A model generated the notes under the pieces. That model was not told the origin of the DNA and made no database searches. It saw only the letters and a list, made by a program, of their open reading frames with translations. Shown here one piece after another: positions 8,254 through 18,500 of a DNA stretch of 64,000 bases. Every line of letters begins with the position of its first letter. The stretch's first letter is position 1. Location: positions 62,001 through 126,000 of the forward strand of contig JAQENU010000006.1 in the NCBI GenBank assembly GCA_027676805.1, given 5' to 3'. The DNA comes from Coprobacillaceae bacterium UN01-12pH3A. Its GTDB lineage: Bacteria; Bacillota_I; Bacilli_A; Erysipelotrichales; Coprobacillaceae. The position numbers and the translations under genes were made by a program.

Positions 8254-9048
8254 TTAATTCTCTCCAAAAGTATGTTCAAATCCATCAGATAAAGAACAAT
8301 CACTTATTCGTGACTGATCAAATGATTGAATTAAATGAACGGCTTCATGAATCGCTTCCTGCATTAATTGATCTAAGTGCTGGTTACTCCATTGACAGCG
8401 TGGATTGGCTTTTTTAGCTATGATGTGCTCCTTAAATTCTTTTTGACCGACAAGATCCATCCCCAAATAAAGAACTTGACGTTTGAAATCACATGAAGCA
8501 TGTAAGAGATGATGATAAAAATTCATAGACTTCAATGCTTTTAATATATCCTTAGGCGTTGTTATTGTAAAATAAGGACTGATAATTTCTGCTCGCTCTA
8601 AAGAAGGATGAATATGACAGCTTAACTGATATCTTAAAGGATTATATCCATTTTTTTCTAATAAATAACGATCGAAATTAACTTCTATGCAGGTATGTGA
8701 AACATCGTTTTCACGACGATATTTTTCTACATACGGATGACATTTAGCATCCAAAGCAAAGTGACAGATTACTCCATAAAGATAACTAAGGTGTAAATCC
8801 TGCTTATTTTGTTTATGATAAATTTTTATTGCAGACTCAAAAAACGCTTTCCCTGTTTTATCATGCAAGTCATAGCCTAAAGAACATATTGGATTCTTTT
8901 TTAAGGGTTGATAATAGAATAAAATATCCGGTCCGTGCAAACCAATATCATATAATTCTCGATTTTTCAAAATTATTTGTTTTTGTAACTCAGGCAGTTC
9001 ATTTAAAACATATTGTCCAAAAACATAATGTGCATAAGTTGATGCCAT
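8254..9048 (-). CDS. Zinc-dependent phospholipase C family protein
   Basis: This 264-residue protein has the histidine/aspartate pattern of bacterial zinc-dependent phospholipase C-like proteins: STYAHYVFGQYV at the start, YDIGLHGPDILFYY, then GVICHFALDAKCHPYVEKY. Several conserved His and Asp residues could bind zinc. There is no signal peptide, so secretion is not supported and an intracellular hydrolase is more likely. It lies just upstream of the MFS gene with an 10-base gap and probably shares its transcript. The start follows GAGGGGTTAAT. Confidence 0.78.
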   Translation of the reverse strand: MASTYAHYVFGQYVLNELPELQKQIILKNRELYDIGLHGPDILFYYQPLKKNPICSLGYDLHDKTGKAFFESAIKIYHKQNKQDLHLSYLYGVICHFALDAKCHPYVEKYRRENDVSHTCIEVNFDRYLLEKNGYNPLRYQLSCHIHPSLERAEIISPYFTITTPKDILKALKSMNFYHHLLHASCDFKRQVLYLGMDLVGQKEFKEHIIAKKANPRCQWSNQHLDQLMQEAIHEAVHLIQSFDQSRISDCSLSDGFEHTFGEN

Positions 9049-9074
9049 ATTAACCCCTCATTTCTAACATGCTC

Positions 9075-9083
9075 ATTATAGCA
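9075..9083 (-). promoter_or_regulatory. Extended -10 promoter element for the phospholipase C-like gene
   Basis: On the minus strand TGCTATAAT (extended -10) lies about 27 bases before the start codon. No good -35 is visible at 17 bp, as expected for an extended -10 promoter. Confidence 0.55.
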
Positions 9084-9263
9084 TTCTTTCATTATAAAAA
9101 AAGTTAAATAAATATTAATTTCTTTGATTTTTAGATAAAATCTATGCAATTTCATAGGAGTCTAACCTAATTGCAAATATTAACCCAAATCATTATTTCA
9201 TTCTTCACAGTTATCTTTATATAAGCTTGAACATCCGCTGCTCATAAAATTTCTTTATGCAAA

Positions 9264-9303
9264 TAAAAAAATCATAGCTAACTCCTAAGAGCAGTATGAT
9301 TTC
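9264..9303 (-). terminator. Rho-independent terminator of the glycogen operon
   Basis: On the minus strand AAATCATA and TATGATTT form the outer stem, with CTGCTC/GAGTTAG partly paired inside, followed by a run of T. It lies just beyond glgP. The rest of the roughly 280-base gap up to the phospholipase gene shows no convincing gene. Confidence 0.7.
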
Positions 9304-9325
9304 CAATAAATTAAATAAGATCCTA

Positions 9326-11707
9326 TTAAATTTTTTCGATATGCCAAATATCATCGACATATTCCTTGATGGTACGATCGGATGAAAAGTATCCGGATTT
9401 GGCAATGTTAATCAGACAAGCCTTTGCCCATTCCGCTTGATCCTGATAGCGCTCCTCAATATGATTTAGAGCTTTCAAGTAGGCATCAAGATCTGCCAAT
9501 ACAAAGTATTCATCATTATGATTCATCAGTTCTTCAAAGATAACTCGGAATTGTTCACGATTATTATCCCAGCTTCCATCGACTAATGAATCGATAACTC
9601 TTTTAATCTTAGGATCGTTATGGTAATAGTCCCACACACGATAATTTGGCTTTAACTCCTCTATTTCTGCGGTTGTCAGCCCAAAGATTTCACAATTTTC
9701 CTTTGCTACCTGCTGAACGATTTCAACATTCGCACCATCCATTGTCCCTAAAGTGATAGCACCGTTCATCATAAATTTCATATTGCCTGTACCGCTCGCT
9801 TCTTTCCCAGCCGTTGAAATCTGCAAAGAGACATCGGCTGCGGGAATAATCAGTTCTGCTAAGGTCACACCATAATTCTCTATAAATATAACCTTCATAA
9901 ACTTCGATACGTCTTCATCTTCATTGATTACTTTGGCAACACTGTTGATTAATTTAATAACCGTTTTCGCAAAGTAATAACCCGGTGCTGCCTTTCCGCC
10001 GAAGATAAAGGTTTGCGGATACATTTTATAATCAAGATTACTTTTAATCTCATAATATTGATAGATAATGCCTAGAACACTTAATAGCTGACGCTTATAG
10101 GCATGGAAACGTTTTACCTGAATATTAAAGATGGAATCTACATCCACTTGGATATGATTGTTCTTTAAGATATAGTCGGCAAGCAGTTGTTTTCTTTCTT
10201 TTTTCACTGCAATAAACTGTTCCTGCAGTTTCGGATCTAATGAACGATCTAATAGTTTGCTTAACAATAAAGGCTGTTCGATCCAGCTGTCACCGATCTG
10301 CTGTTTAATAAGATCAGATAACTGCGGATTGGCATAAAGCAGCCAGCGGCGATGTGTAATTCCGTTGGTTTTGTTGTTGAACTTTCCTGGGAAATAATCA
10401 CTGAGTTCACGCATGACATCGTTTTTTAAGATTTGTGTATGAAGATAAGCAACACCATTGACACTAAAGCTTCCTACTACTGCTAAATGTGCCATGTCAC
10501 AATAACCATCTTTTAGGATACCTAGACGGTCTGCTTTTTCTTTATCTCCGGTTCTCTTGATAACTTCATCATGGAAACGGTGATGAATTTCATCAATGAT
10601 CATATACACTCTTGGAAGCAAAGCCTGCATTAGTGTAATCGGCCATCGTTCAAGTGCTTCTATTAGCACTGTATGATTTGTATAGGCAAAGGTATGACTG
10701 ACGATAAACCATGCCTGATCCCATTTATAATCATGTTCATCGATTAAGATACGCATCAATTCAGGAATACATAATACAGGGTGCGTATCGTTTAACTGAA
10801 TGACCGTCTTTTCATGAAAGTTATCTAAATTCGGATAAAGACTGAGATGATACTTGATAATTGCCTGCAATCCTGCCGCTACTAAAAAGTATTGCTGTTT
10901 TAGACGGAGTGTTTTGCCGGAAATGGTACTATCATCAGGATAAAGTGTCTGACAAATATCTCTGACCTCTTGATTGTATTGTCTGAAATCTTTATTGCTG
11001 GGAATGTTGTCGCTTGGCTGAGCATGCCATAAACGCAATGTATTCGTTACAGTCGTATTCATCCCAACGATTGGCACATCATAAGGTACTGCACTGACAC
11101 ATTCTGCCCCTTTATGCTCATATTTTTGAGTTTCACTATTGTATTGAACCGTTCCCCAAAATTTTACATCGACAGTATGTTTAGGTTTTCTGACTTCCCA
11201 GCCATTCCCCAGTTTAAGCCATTGATCCGGCACTTCAATTTGATACCCATCTTCAATCTTTTGCTTAAATAAGCCATATTCATAGCGAATCGTATTGCCA
11301 TTGCCCGGATAGGACAGTGAGGCTAAAGAATCCATGAAGCAGGCTGCCAATCGACCTAACCCGCCATTGCCTAACCCTGCATCGGTTTCCAATTCTTCTA
11401 ATTCATGAATGTTGATGCCTAATTCGGATAACCCGATCTTAGCGACATCATAAATGCCCAGATTCATCAAATTATTCACCAGCATTCTTCCCATTAAAAA
11501 TTCTAATGAGAAATAATACATCTGCTTTTTATTATATTTAATGATATCCGCTTTTGTCGTTGCCCAGTTAACAGATGCATAGTCACGTACCATGCTTTCC
11601 AACACCATGAACTGCTCCGTTACATGAGACTGACTTACACAGCGTCCATAAGTCGAGATAATTCTTTTAGAAAATTCCATAATGAATTCTTCTTTACTTG
11701 TAAACAC
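9326..11707 (-). CDS. glgP: Glycogen/alpha-glucan phosphorylase
   Basis: This 793-residue enzyme releases glucose 1-phosphate from alpha-1,4-glucans using pyridoxal phosphate. Clear motifs are YYFSLEFLMGRML, DAGLGNGGLGRLAACF, the VKRFHAYKRQLL segment and the cofactor lysine region EASGTGNMKFMMNGA near residue 620. The start is taken as GTG, 7 bases after GGGAG, giving an N-terminus (FTSKEEFIMEF) that fits the family. A longer ATG frame would overlap glgB, and the next internal ATG lacks a ribosome site. It follows glgB by 19 bases and is probably co-transcribed. No glgA, glgC or glgD is nearby. Confidence 0.95.
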   Translation of the reverse strand: MFTSKEEFIMEFSKRIISTYGRCVSQSHVTEQFMVLESMVRDYASVNWATTKADIIKYNKKQMYYFSLEFLMGRMLVNNLMNLGIYDVAKIGLSELGINIHELEELETDAGLGNGGLGRLAACFMDSLASLSYPGNGNTIRYEYGLFKQKIEDGYQIEVPDQWLKLGNGWEVRKPKHTVDVKFWGTVQYNSETQKYEHKGAECVSAVPYDVPIVGMNTTVTNTLRLWHAQPSDNIPSNKDFRQYNQEVRDICQTLYPDDSTISGKTLRLKQQYFLVAAGLQAIIKYHLSLYPNLDNFHEKTVIQLNDTHPVLCIPELMRILIDEHDYKWDQAWFIVSHTFAYTNHTVLIEALERWPITLMQALLPRVYMIIDEIHHRFHDEVIKRTGDKEKADRLGILKDGYCDMAHLAVVGSFSVNGVAYLHTQILKNDVMRELSDYFPGKFNNKTNGITHRRWLLYANPQLSDLIKQQIGDSWIEQPLLLSKLLDRSLDPKLQEQFIAVKKERKQLLADYILKNNHIQVDVDSIFNIQVKRFHAYKRQLLSVLGIIYQYYEIKSNLDYKMYPQTFIFGGKAAPGYYFAKTVIKLINSVAKVINEDEDVSKFMKVIFIENYGVTLAELIIPAADVSLQISTAGKEASGTGNMKFMMNGAITLGTMDGANVEIVQQVAKENCEIFGLTTAEIEELKPNYRVWDYYHNDPKIKRVIDSLVDGSWDNNREQFRVIFEELMNHNDEYFVLADLDAYLKALNHIEERYQDQAEWAKACLINIAKSGYFSSDRTIKEYVDDIWHIEKI

Positions 11708-11726
11708 GAAAAATCTCCCTTCCGTA

Positions 11727-13544
11727 TCAGTTTGATACACTACATTTAAAGATCATTGAAGCAAATGGAGCAATATTCACTTGAAGTGAATAATTTTCAC
11801 TTATTTTTGCTTCATTGACAAAGTTTCCTCCTGAATAAATATCCTGATCCGTATTAATGAGTTCGATATATTTTCCATTAACCGGAACCGGCACCATATA
11901 GCCATAATGCTTATTTTCAGTAAAGTTTAATACAAAAACTAAAATATCTTTTTCATATCGACGTGTAAAGGCAAAGACGCTTTGCTTATTGTCATCCACC
12001 ACCATCCATTGAAAGCCTAGCAGATCATAATCAAATTTAGACATAGCAATTTCATTTAAGTACAAACGGTGAAGATCACGCATGAAATGGTGGAAAGCAT
12101 CATGGATCGGATAAGTCAAAATATTCCAGCCTAATGACTTCTTTTCATCCCATTCTTTAAATTCTGCCAGTTCGTTGCCCATAAAATTCAGCTTCTTGCC
12201 CGGATGTCCAAACATATAAATATACAATGTCTTTAATTGTGCCATCTTTTGGTGCATATTACCCCAAATTTTATCAATGATAGTCTTTTTAGAATGAACG
12301 ACTTCATCATGCGAGAAAGGCAGAATAAAGCGTTCATTAAAGTTATACGCCATCGAAAACGTAATTAATGAATGTTCATATTGGCGATAAACAGGATCTT
12401 TAGCCATATATTTTAACGTATCATTCATCCAGCCTAAATCCCACTTATAATCAAAGTCTAACCCATTTTCATTGGTTTTTTTCGTTACATTACTAAAATC
12501 AGTGGAATCTTCTGCAATCAGCATGATTCCCGGATAGCGTGAATGCAAATGATAATTACAGCGCTTGATAAATTCCAAGGCTCCATCATTGACCCCATTA
12601 TTCTTATTAGCCTGCCAGTAAATAAGGTGACTGACAGCATCATAGCGAATACCATCGACATGAAAATAATCCAGCCAAAAAGAGGCAGAAGACATCATAA
12701 AGCTTCGCACTTCCTCTTTTCCCAAATCAAAATAACTGGTTCCCCATTCACTGTAGCGACGATACTCTTCTTGATATTCATAGACATAGCCGCCATCAAA
12801 TTCACTTAACCCATGCTGGTCATGAACAAAATGTACAGGAACAAAATCAAAGATAACCCCAATATCATTTTGATGACACTGATCGATAAATGCCATTAGC
12901 TGCAATGGATTGCCGTAGCGGCTTGTCGCACTAAAATAGCCTGTTGGCTGATAACCCCAAGAACCATCATAAGGATGTTCCATTAAAGGCATTAGTTCGA
13001 TATGAGTATAGCCCATCTCTTTCACATAAGGAATCAGCAGGTCTACTATCTCTTCATAGGAATAATAGCTGCCATCCTCTTCCTCTGTGAAATCTTTCTT
13101 TAGTTTCCAAGAGCCTAAATGAACCTCATAAATATTAAGCGGACGATCATAGCCATTAGTACGGTATTTCAGCCAGTAATCATCATGCCAGTCATAACCA
13201 TCAAGATTAAATACTTTCGATGATGTTCCCGGTCTTAATTCACTGTAAAAAGCATATGGATCTGCTTTATCTATTATTTTCCCCACTTTAGTTTCAATAC
13301 GATATTTATAATTTTCTAATTCCTTAACCCCATCAATATATTGGTAAAAAATCCCCCCATTGCTGACCCTCTCCATTTTTGTCCCCTGCCAATGGTTGAA
13401 ATCACCTACGACTTCTACCGCTTTGGCATTTGGCGCATAAACGCTAAAGACTGCGCCATTATTAAGTATATGTGCGCCAAAGATTTTGTATGCTTCGATG
13501 CACTGCCCCTCATGAAATAACTGAACTAACCATGGATCTAACAT
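11727..13544 (-). CDS. glgB: 1,4-alpha-glucan branching enzyme
   Basis: This 605-residue GH13 enzyme introduces alpha-1,6 branches into glycogen. An N-terminal CBM48 module is seen at about residues 20-105 (FSVYAPNAKAVEVVGDFNHW). The catalytic domain follows, with FDFVPVHFVHD, the nucleophile region VDGIRYDAVSH, the acid/base LIAEDST and FSHDEVVHSKK, then MGNELAEFKEW. The length is normal for the short bacterial form. Its ATG overlaps the stop of the small upstream gene by one base (TAATG), with AAGGGGG as ribosome site, so the three genes form a coupled operon. Confidence 0.96.
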   Translation of the reverse strand: MLDPWLVQLFHEGQCIEAYKIFGAHILNNGAVFSVYAPNAKAVEVVGDFNHWQGTKMERVSNGGIFYQYIDGVKELENYKYRIETKVGKIIDKADPYAFYSELRPGTSSKVFNLDGYDWHDDYWLKYRTNGYDRPLNIYEVHLGSWKLKKDFTEEEDGSYYSYEEIVDLLIPYVKEMGYTHIELMPLMEHPYDGSWGYQPTGYFSATSRYGNPLQLMAFIDQCHQNDIGVIFDFVPVHFVHDQHGLSEFDGGYVYEYQEEYRRYSEWGTSYFDLGKEEVRSFMMSSASFWLDYFHVDGIRYDAVSHLIYWQANKNNGVNDGALEFIKRCNYHLHSRYPGIMLIAEDSTDFSNVTKKTNENGLDFDYKWDLGWMNDTLKYMAKDPVYRQYEHSLITFSMAYNFNERFILPFSHDEVVHSKKTIIDKIWGNMHQKMAQLKTLYIYMFGHPGKKLNFMGNELAEFKEWDEKKSLGWNILTYPIHDAFHHFMRDLHRLYLNEIAMSKFDYDLLGFQWMVVDDNKQSVFAFTRRYEKDILVFVLNFTENKHYGYMVPVPVNGKYIELINTDQDIYSGGNFVNEAKISENYSLQVNIAPFASMIFKCSVSN

Positions 13545-13858
13545 TATTCATTCCCCCTTACTAATTGAATAAAAGCAGTTTTTAAAGTTAAGCTTTTTAT
13601 ATGAAATAAAATGTTTACTCGTTCTTTATGTAAGAAAACATTAATCTTGGAACCATCATGTAAATAGAAGATAAGTGCATTTTTTCTAGTTCCCTCTAAC
13701 TTAGCAATCATCGATTTTGAATAACGCTGCTGATATAAGCAATCATCATAATACAAAACCTCATATAATGAAATATAGATCGGCGGATTATGACGGATTC
13801 TCTCCAGCATCTCTTCACTTCCGCATCTTGGTTTTAAGCTGTAATAACTTTCATGCAT
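13544..13858 (-). CDS. Small protein leading the glycogen operon, weakly ComK-like
   Basis: This 104-residue protein is not firmly recognised. It has a GAGGTGACATT ribosome site and its stop codon overlaps the glgB start, so it is a real leading gene of the operon. By eye, RIRHNPPIYIS recalls the ISHKPPI stretch of the competence regulator ComK. The later FYLHDGSKINVFLHKERVN recalls ComK VTFSNGKTMELPISYNSFEN with similar spacing. If homologous, it lacks the ComK N- and C-terminal parts. A TATAAT lies about 20 bases before the start. The regulatory role is inference only. Confidence 0.5.
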   Translation of the reverse strand: MHESYYSLKPRCGSEEMLERIRHNPPIYISLYEVLYYDDCLYQQRYSKSMIAKLEGTRKNALIFYLHDGSKINVFLHKERVNILFHIKSLTLKTAFIQLVRGNE

Positions 13859-13950
13859 AATGTCACCTCTATCCTATTATACTTTCTAGCTTATGGATAA
13901 CCTAGATTTTTAAAGACCGAAATATTGACATAACCTGTCATTTCTATAGA

Positions 13951-13981
13951 AAAAGAGTATTGATTTTTTCAATCAATACTC
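13951..13981 (-). terminator. Rho-independent terminator after ybaK
   Basis: A long stem GAGTATTGATT/AATCAATACTC with a short A-rich loop is followed by CTTTTTC on the minus strand, directly behind the ybaK stop codon. Confidence 0.85.
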
Positions 13982-14452
13982 CTAATTCATATCGCCTATC
14001 TGCCCCTTTACGACATGGATCAAATCCTGTGGGGAAAGAATAACTTGCAGTCCGCGTTTTCCGGCACTTACATATACTTCTTTTAATTGAAGAATATCTT
14101 CCTGAAAATAAGTTGGAAATAATTTCTTCATCCCAATCGGACTGCAGCCTCCGCGAATATAACCGGTAATGCTTAGCAAGTCTTTTTGATGAAGCATCTC
14201 TACCTTTTTATAATGAGATAGTTTTGCCAGCTTTTTTAAATCAATTTCCTTATCTACCGGAATACATGCCACTAGATATTCTTTTTTATCTCCGATCAGG
14301 ACAAGGGTTTTATAGACTTCTTCCGCTTTTAGTCCCAATTGTTTAATCAGATGTTCCCCTGATAAATCTTCTTCATTAACCTGGTATTCTTTAATCCGAT
14401 AAGCAATCTTTTCCTTATCCAACATTCTTAATGCATTGGTTTTATTTGCCAC
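13982..14452 (-). CDS. ybaK: Cys-tRNA(Pro)/Cys-tRNA(Cys) deacylase YbaK
   Basis: This 156-residue single-domain editing protein hydrolyses Cys-tRNA(Pro) that prolyl-tRNA synthetase mischarges. Family signatures are KTNALRMLDKEKIAY at the start, EEVYKTLVLIGDKKEYLVACIPVD, the GGCSPIGMKK motif and SAGKRGLQVILSPQDLI. The start is GTG behind GGGAG, since no ATG gives the conserved N-terminus. It is transcribed alone and flanked by terminators. Confidence 0.92.
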   Translation of the reverse strand: MANKTNALRMLDKEKIAYRIKEYQVNEEDLSGEHLIKQLGLKAEEVYKTLVLIGDKKEYLVACIPVDKEIDLKKLAKLSHYKKVEMLHQKDLLSITGYIRGGCSPIGMKKLFPTYFQEDILQLKEVYVSAGKRGLQVILSPQDLIHVVKGQIGDMN

Positions 14453-14508
14453 ACTTCTCCCTACTTTCTTTAAATTTAAGTATAGCCAATAATCAAGGTT
14501 TAATCTAC

Positions 14509-14535
14509 AAAAAAAGAAGAGAGATTCTCTTCTTT
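14509..14535 (-). terminator. Rho-independent terminator after the HAD gene
   Basis: On the minus strand AAAGAAGAGA, loop, TCTCTTCTTT is followed by more T. It overlaps the HAD gene stop codon. Confidence 0.85.
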
Positions 14536-15379
14536 AAGCCTCTTTATCAATTAAGCCAAAATGAACAAAGGCATTATATAATCCATCCTGATCGACATCA
14601 TCAGTAACATAATCTGCCATAGCTTTGATTTCATCGCCGCCGCTTCCCATCGCAACGCCAATCTTACAGTATTCCAGCATTGGAATATCAATTTTCGCAT
14701 CACCAAACGCGATCGTATCTTCAATGCTTGCTCCTAAATACTGCAGTAAATGATCAATTGCATTCGCTTTCGTTATATCTTTAACTCCTAAATCTCCAAA
14801 TAAGGCAACTTCTCCTTTACCACCCCATGTTCCCGGTTTTAAATCCGGAAATTCTTCAATAGAATCAAGGTGATCCTGATAACTCTCTAAAATAAAGCTG
14901 ACTTTGTTTAAATCATCACGATATAATTCTCCGCCGTAGATCATTTCCGGGAAGACATCTTTAACTGTCATCTTATCACTATTGTCTTTTCCTTTTCTGC
15001 GGCTGTATTCCTGAATAACCGGCTCTCCTCGTGTTTCAAAGTTTTCACTGGCAAATAAACCATTATTACTTTCTAAATAGAACTCTAAATTTCTGCTTTT
15101 TAACCAGTCTACGATATGTTTTCCTTGTTCTTTGGTCATCACCTGATGCATCACCACATGATCATGATCTTCTACGTAACTTCCATTTCCGCCTATCATG
15201 CCGTCAAGTCCGATATCCCATAGATAAGAATAAACTTCTGCCTTACTTCTTCCTGTGCAAATATACACTTTATGCCCGTTTTGTCTCGCTAATTTAATTC
15301 CTTTATCTGCTGATGCAGGAAGTTTGTTTTCATAATCCAATAATGTTCCATCTACATCAATAAAGATAATTTTACCCAT
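14534..15379 (-). CDS. Cof-type HAD hydrolase
   Basis: This 281-residue HAD superfamily phosphatase of the Cof/IIB type probably acts on sugar phosphates or nucleotides. HAD motifs are visible: motif 1 FIDVDGTLLD, motif 2 ICTGRSKAE, the motif 3 lysine region and motif 4 IAFGDAKIDIPMLEYCKIGVAMGS, with the expected C2B cap between them. The ATG start is chosen because it gives the standard N-terminus. A GTG two codons earlier sits too close to the AAGGAGG ribosome site, though it cannot be excluded. The substrate is unknown. Confidence 0.88.
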   Translation of the reverse strand: MGKIIFIDVDGTLLDYENKLPASADKGIKLARQNGHKVYICTGRSKAEVYSYLWDIGLDGMIGGNGSYVEDHDHVVMHQVMTKEQGKHIVDWLKSRNLEFYLESNNGLFASENFETRGEPVIQEYSRRKGKDNSDKMTVKDVFPEMIYGGELYRDDLNKVSFILESYQDHLDSIEEFPDLKPGTWGGKGEVALFGDLGVKDITKANAIDHLLQYLGASIEDTIAFGDAKIDIPMLEYCKIGVAMGSGGDEIKAMADYVTDDVDQDGLYNAFVHFGLIDKEA

Positions 15380-15519
15380 CGTCACTGTTCCTCCTTCAAC
15401 GTATATACCTATATATTAGCATATTTTTATATTAAAAGAATGCCCTTACATTAAAGTGAATGATTTCTATCATTTATTCCCTTATTTTTAATCAATAAAA
15501 TGATGAATTTATTTCAAAA

Positions 15520-15548
15520 AGAAAAGATACTGATTTTATTCAGTATCT
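15520..15548 (-). terminator. Terminator of the first surface-protein gene
   Basis: The stem AGATACTGA/TCAGTATCT with an ATAAAA loop is followed by TTTCTTTTT on the minus strand. It overlaps the last codons of the gene. Confidence 0.85.
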
Positions 15549-18500
15549 TCACCATATCTGTTTTTCTTTGCATATAGGAAACCAAATCCACTTAACAGTA
15601 AGAAGAATGTATACCCTATTATACTGTTTTGATCACCAGTATCAATATTTTTAATGATAATATCTGCTTTTCCATCGTCATTGGTATCAATATTAAATTC
15701 CGGGCTTTCATCATCATTGATATCAATGTTTAGATCCGCAATATTATCTCCGTTCGTATCAATGTTTAAATCTGCAATGCCATCCCCATCTACATCAATA
15801 TTAATATCCGGAAGTCCATCTCCATTCGTATCAATATTAATATTAGGATTCGCTGTATCATAGATAACTGTTTCATTTTCAACGTTCAGGATCGGCTTCC
15901 AATTATCATCAATCCCGTCTTTATTTAGATCAATGGCTGGACGGAAGTATTGAGTATCCCCAATTCCGTTGCCATTAATATCCATGTTGGTATCAGGCTT
16001 CCATATTTTATCACTATTTCCCCCCTGACTGCTTGGTTTCCAGATTCCAATGTTATCCGTATCAATATTAACCTCCGGTTTACCATCTCTATTTATATCG
16101 ATATTGATATCCGGTTTATTGTCTTTATCTGTATCAATGTTGATATCCGGAAGATCATCTCCATCTACATCGATATTAATATCCGGTTTCTTATCTCCAT
16201 CGGTATCAATGTTAATGTCTGGGATGCCATCCCCGTTTGTATCAATGTTGATATCTGGTTTTTTATTCCCATTCGTGTCAATATTAATGTCAGGCTTGCC
16301 ATCTTTATCTATATCAATATTAATGTTAGGTGTATTATCCCCATCTGTATCGATGTTTATGTCGGGTAATCCATCCCCATTGGTATCAATATTAATATCC
16401 GGTTTACCGTCTCCGTTTGTATCGATATTTATATTAGGATTGCTTGTTTCATAATGTATTGTATCTGTTTCCACATCTTTATTTGGTTTCCAGTTGTCAT
16501 CGACACCATCATCATTCAAATCAATAACCGGGCGATAATAGTCAGTATCTCCTTGACCATCACCGTTTGTGTCCATGCTTGTATCCGGTTTCCATACTTT
16601 ATCTTTATTTCCGCCTTGACCGCTTGGTTTCCAAATTCCGGTATTATCCGTATCGATGTTAATATCTGGCGTTTTATCTCCATCGGTATCGATATTGACA
16701 TCCGGTTTACTGTCACCATCAGTATCAATATTAATGTCCGGTTTCTTATCACCATCTACATCTATGTTGAGATCAGGTTCATTATCCCCGTCCGTATCAA
16801 TGTTTATATCCGGCTGACCGTCTCCATCAATATCAATATTAATATCAGGCAGTCCATCTCCATTAGTATCAATATTTATATTTGGGTTTGCTGTATCATA
16901 TTTTTTAGAACCATTTTTCCCATAATCTACAGATAATTTCGGCGTCCAGTTATCGTCAATTCCATCATTATCTAAATCAATAACCGGACGGTAATAATCT
17001 GTATCTCCTATGCCATCTGCATTAATATCCATATTTGTATCTGGTTTCCATACACCATCAGCATTACCGCCTTCACTGCTCGGCTTCCATGTTCCGGTGT
17101 TATCTGTATCGATATTAATGTCCGGATTCCAATTATTATCGACATCAATATTGATATCAGGTTTACCGTCTCTATCTGTATCAATATTAATATCCGGAAT
17201 TCCATCTCCATCTACGTCGATATTTAGATTATCCATCATTAATTCTATTTCATCTTTTGATCCATCGTTATAATTGCGATCATCCCCAATATACTCAAAA
17301 GAAATATTTTGGATTTCTTCATCTATGCAGTACCCATCTGTCAAAGGATCCCATTCGATAGAAGCAGTACTGTAATTATAACTGCTGACATCTGCTTTCG
17401 CCTGTGCAGTTAATTCAACCGGTTTGCCAAACTTTTCACCATTGATATAAAACTGTACATAGCCTTCTGGTGATGCACAATCCAACCCTTCACCATCTGC
17501 CGGCTTTACTTTAGCATTTAAAGTAAGTTTTTTATCCGGTCTAAATGTATCGGGTGCTTTGCTTAATCCTTCAATGGTTAAGATAGATTCTGTATCTGCA
17601 GGTATAATTTCCGCATATTTGAAATATGTACGATGACCCCAATAAGCATCACTAAATCCCTGAGCTGTTGATGCTGCATACTGTGTAGAGGTAATAATCA
17701 ATTGATGCTTCCCTCCGCTTGCATCACTACCTGCAAGGATTTCTGCATTATCTTCCGGTGTCACCCCATCATCTTTTAAAAGTTGAGAACTGATTGTTAA
17801 CTTTGAAGCATCCGTTAATGCCCCGCCGGCTGGAATACTCGTTTGAATATTTAATGCCGCAACAGCATTCTTAATTTGAGTATCGTCTAATCCATTTCCA
17901 TCATATCTCTTCGTAATAAGTGTATTAGAAAGCCCCTCAATATCAAAATTAACGTATTGCTTCAAGAAAACATTTCCCGCTGTTCCTACATCTTTAGCAA
18001 AAAACGTGTCAGTATCGAGTGTATCACCTGAAGTTTTATCAACAACATCAAGATCAATACTTACTTCTGAACCCACATTTGTATCAGGAAGCCAGAAATA
18101 CAAAATTCCAGCGTCATCTGTATAAGATGGAACTCCGTAATTATAATCGATTCCATTGATTTTCATGTCCATATTGTCGACTAGAGTTGTTCCAACTTTA
18201 TCTGCACCCCAACTGCTTAAGGAGATTTTTGTCATAAAAACCTGAGTGGTTTTATTCATATCGCCGTAAGCGACCGATCCTCCCATGCTTGAAAAACGGC
18301 TTGCACTCAATGAGCCACCTAAAACAAAAACATCTGCCTGTGACCCACCTAGATCATTACGTCCGCTGACTGCATTGGGAATAATAGTTCCTCCAGTGAC
18401 AATGATTTTATATTGATCTGTTGTGGTATAACCGACACAGCCATCCCCAAATGCATCGCCATGGGCACCTCCATTAGAATAAGTTAATCCGCCATTAATC

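Noticed and set aside
9217..9405. Minus-strand frame of 62 codons overlapping the glgP end, with a hydrophobic stretch
   Set aside because: Its usable starts lie inside glgP coding sequence, the only ribosome-like AAGGA comes from glgP codons, and the glycogen operon terminator falls within it.
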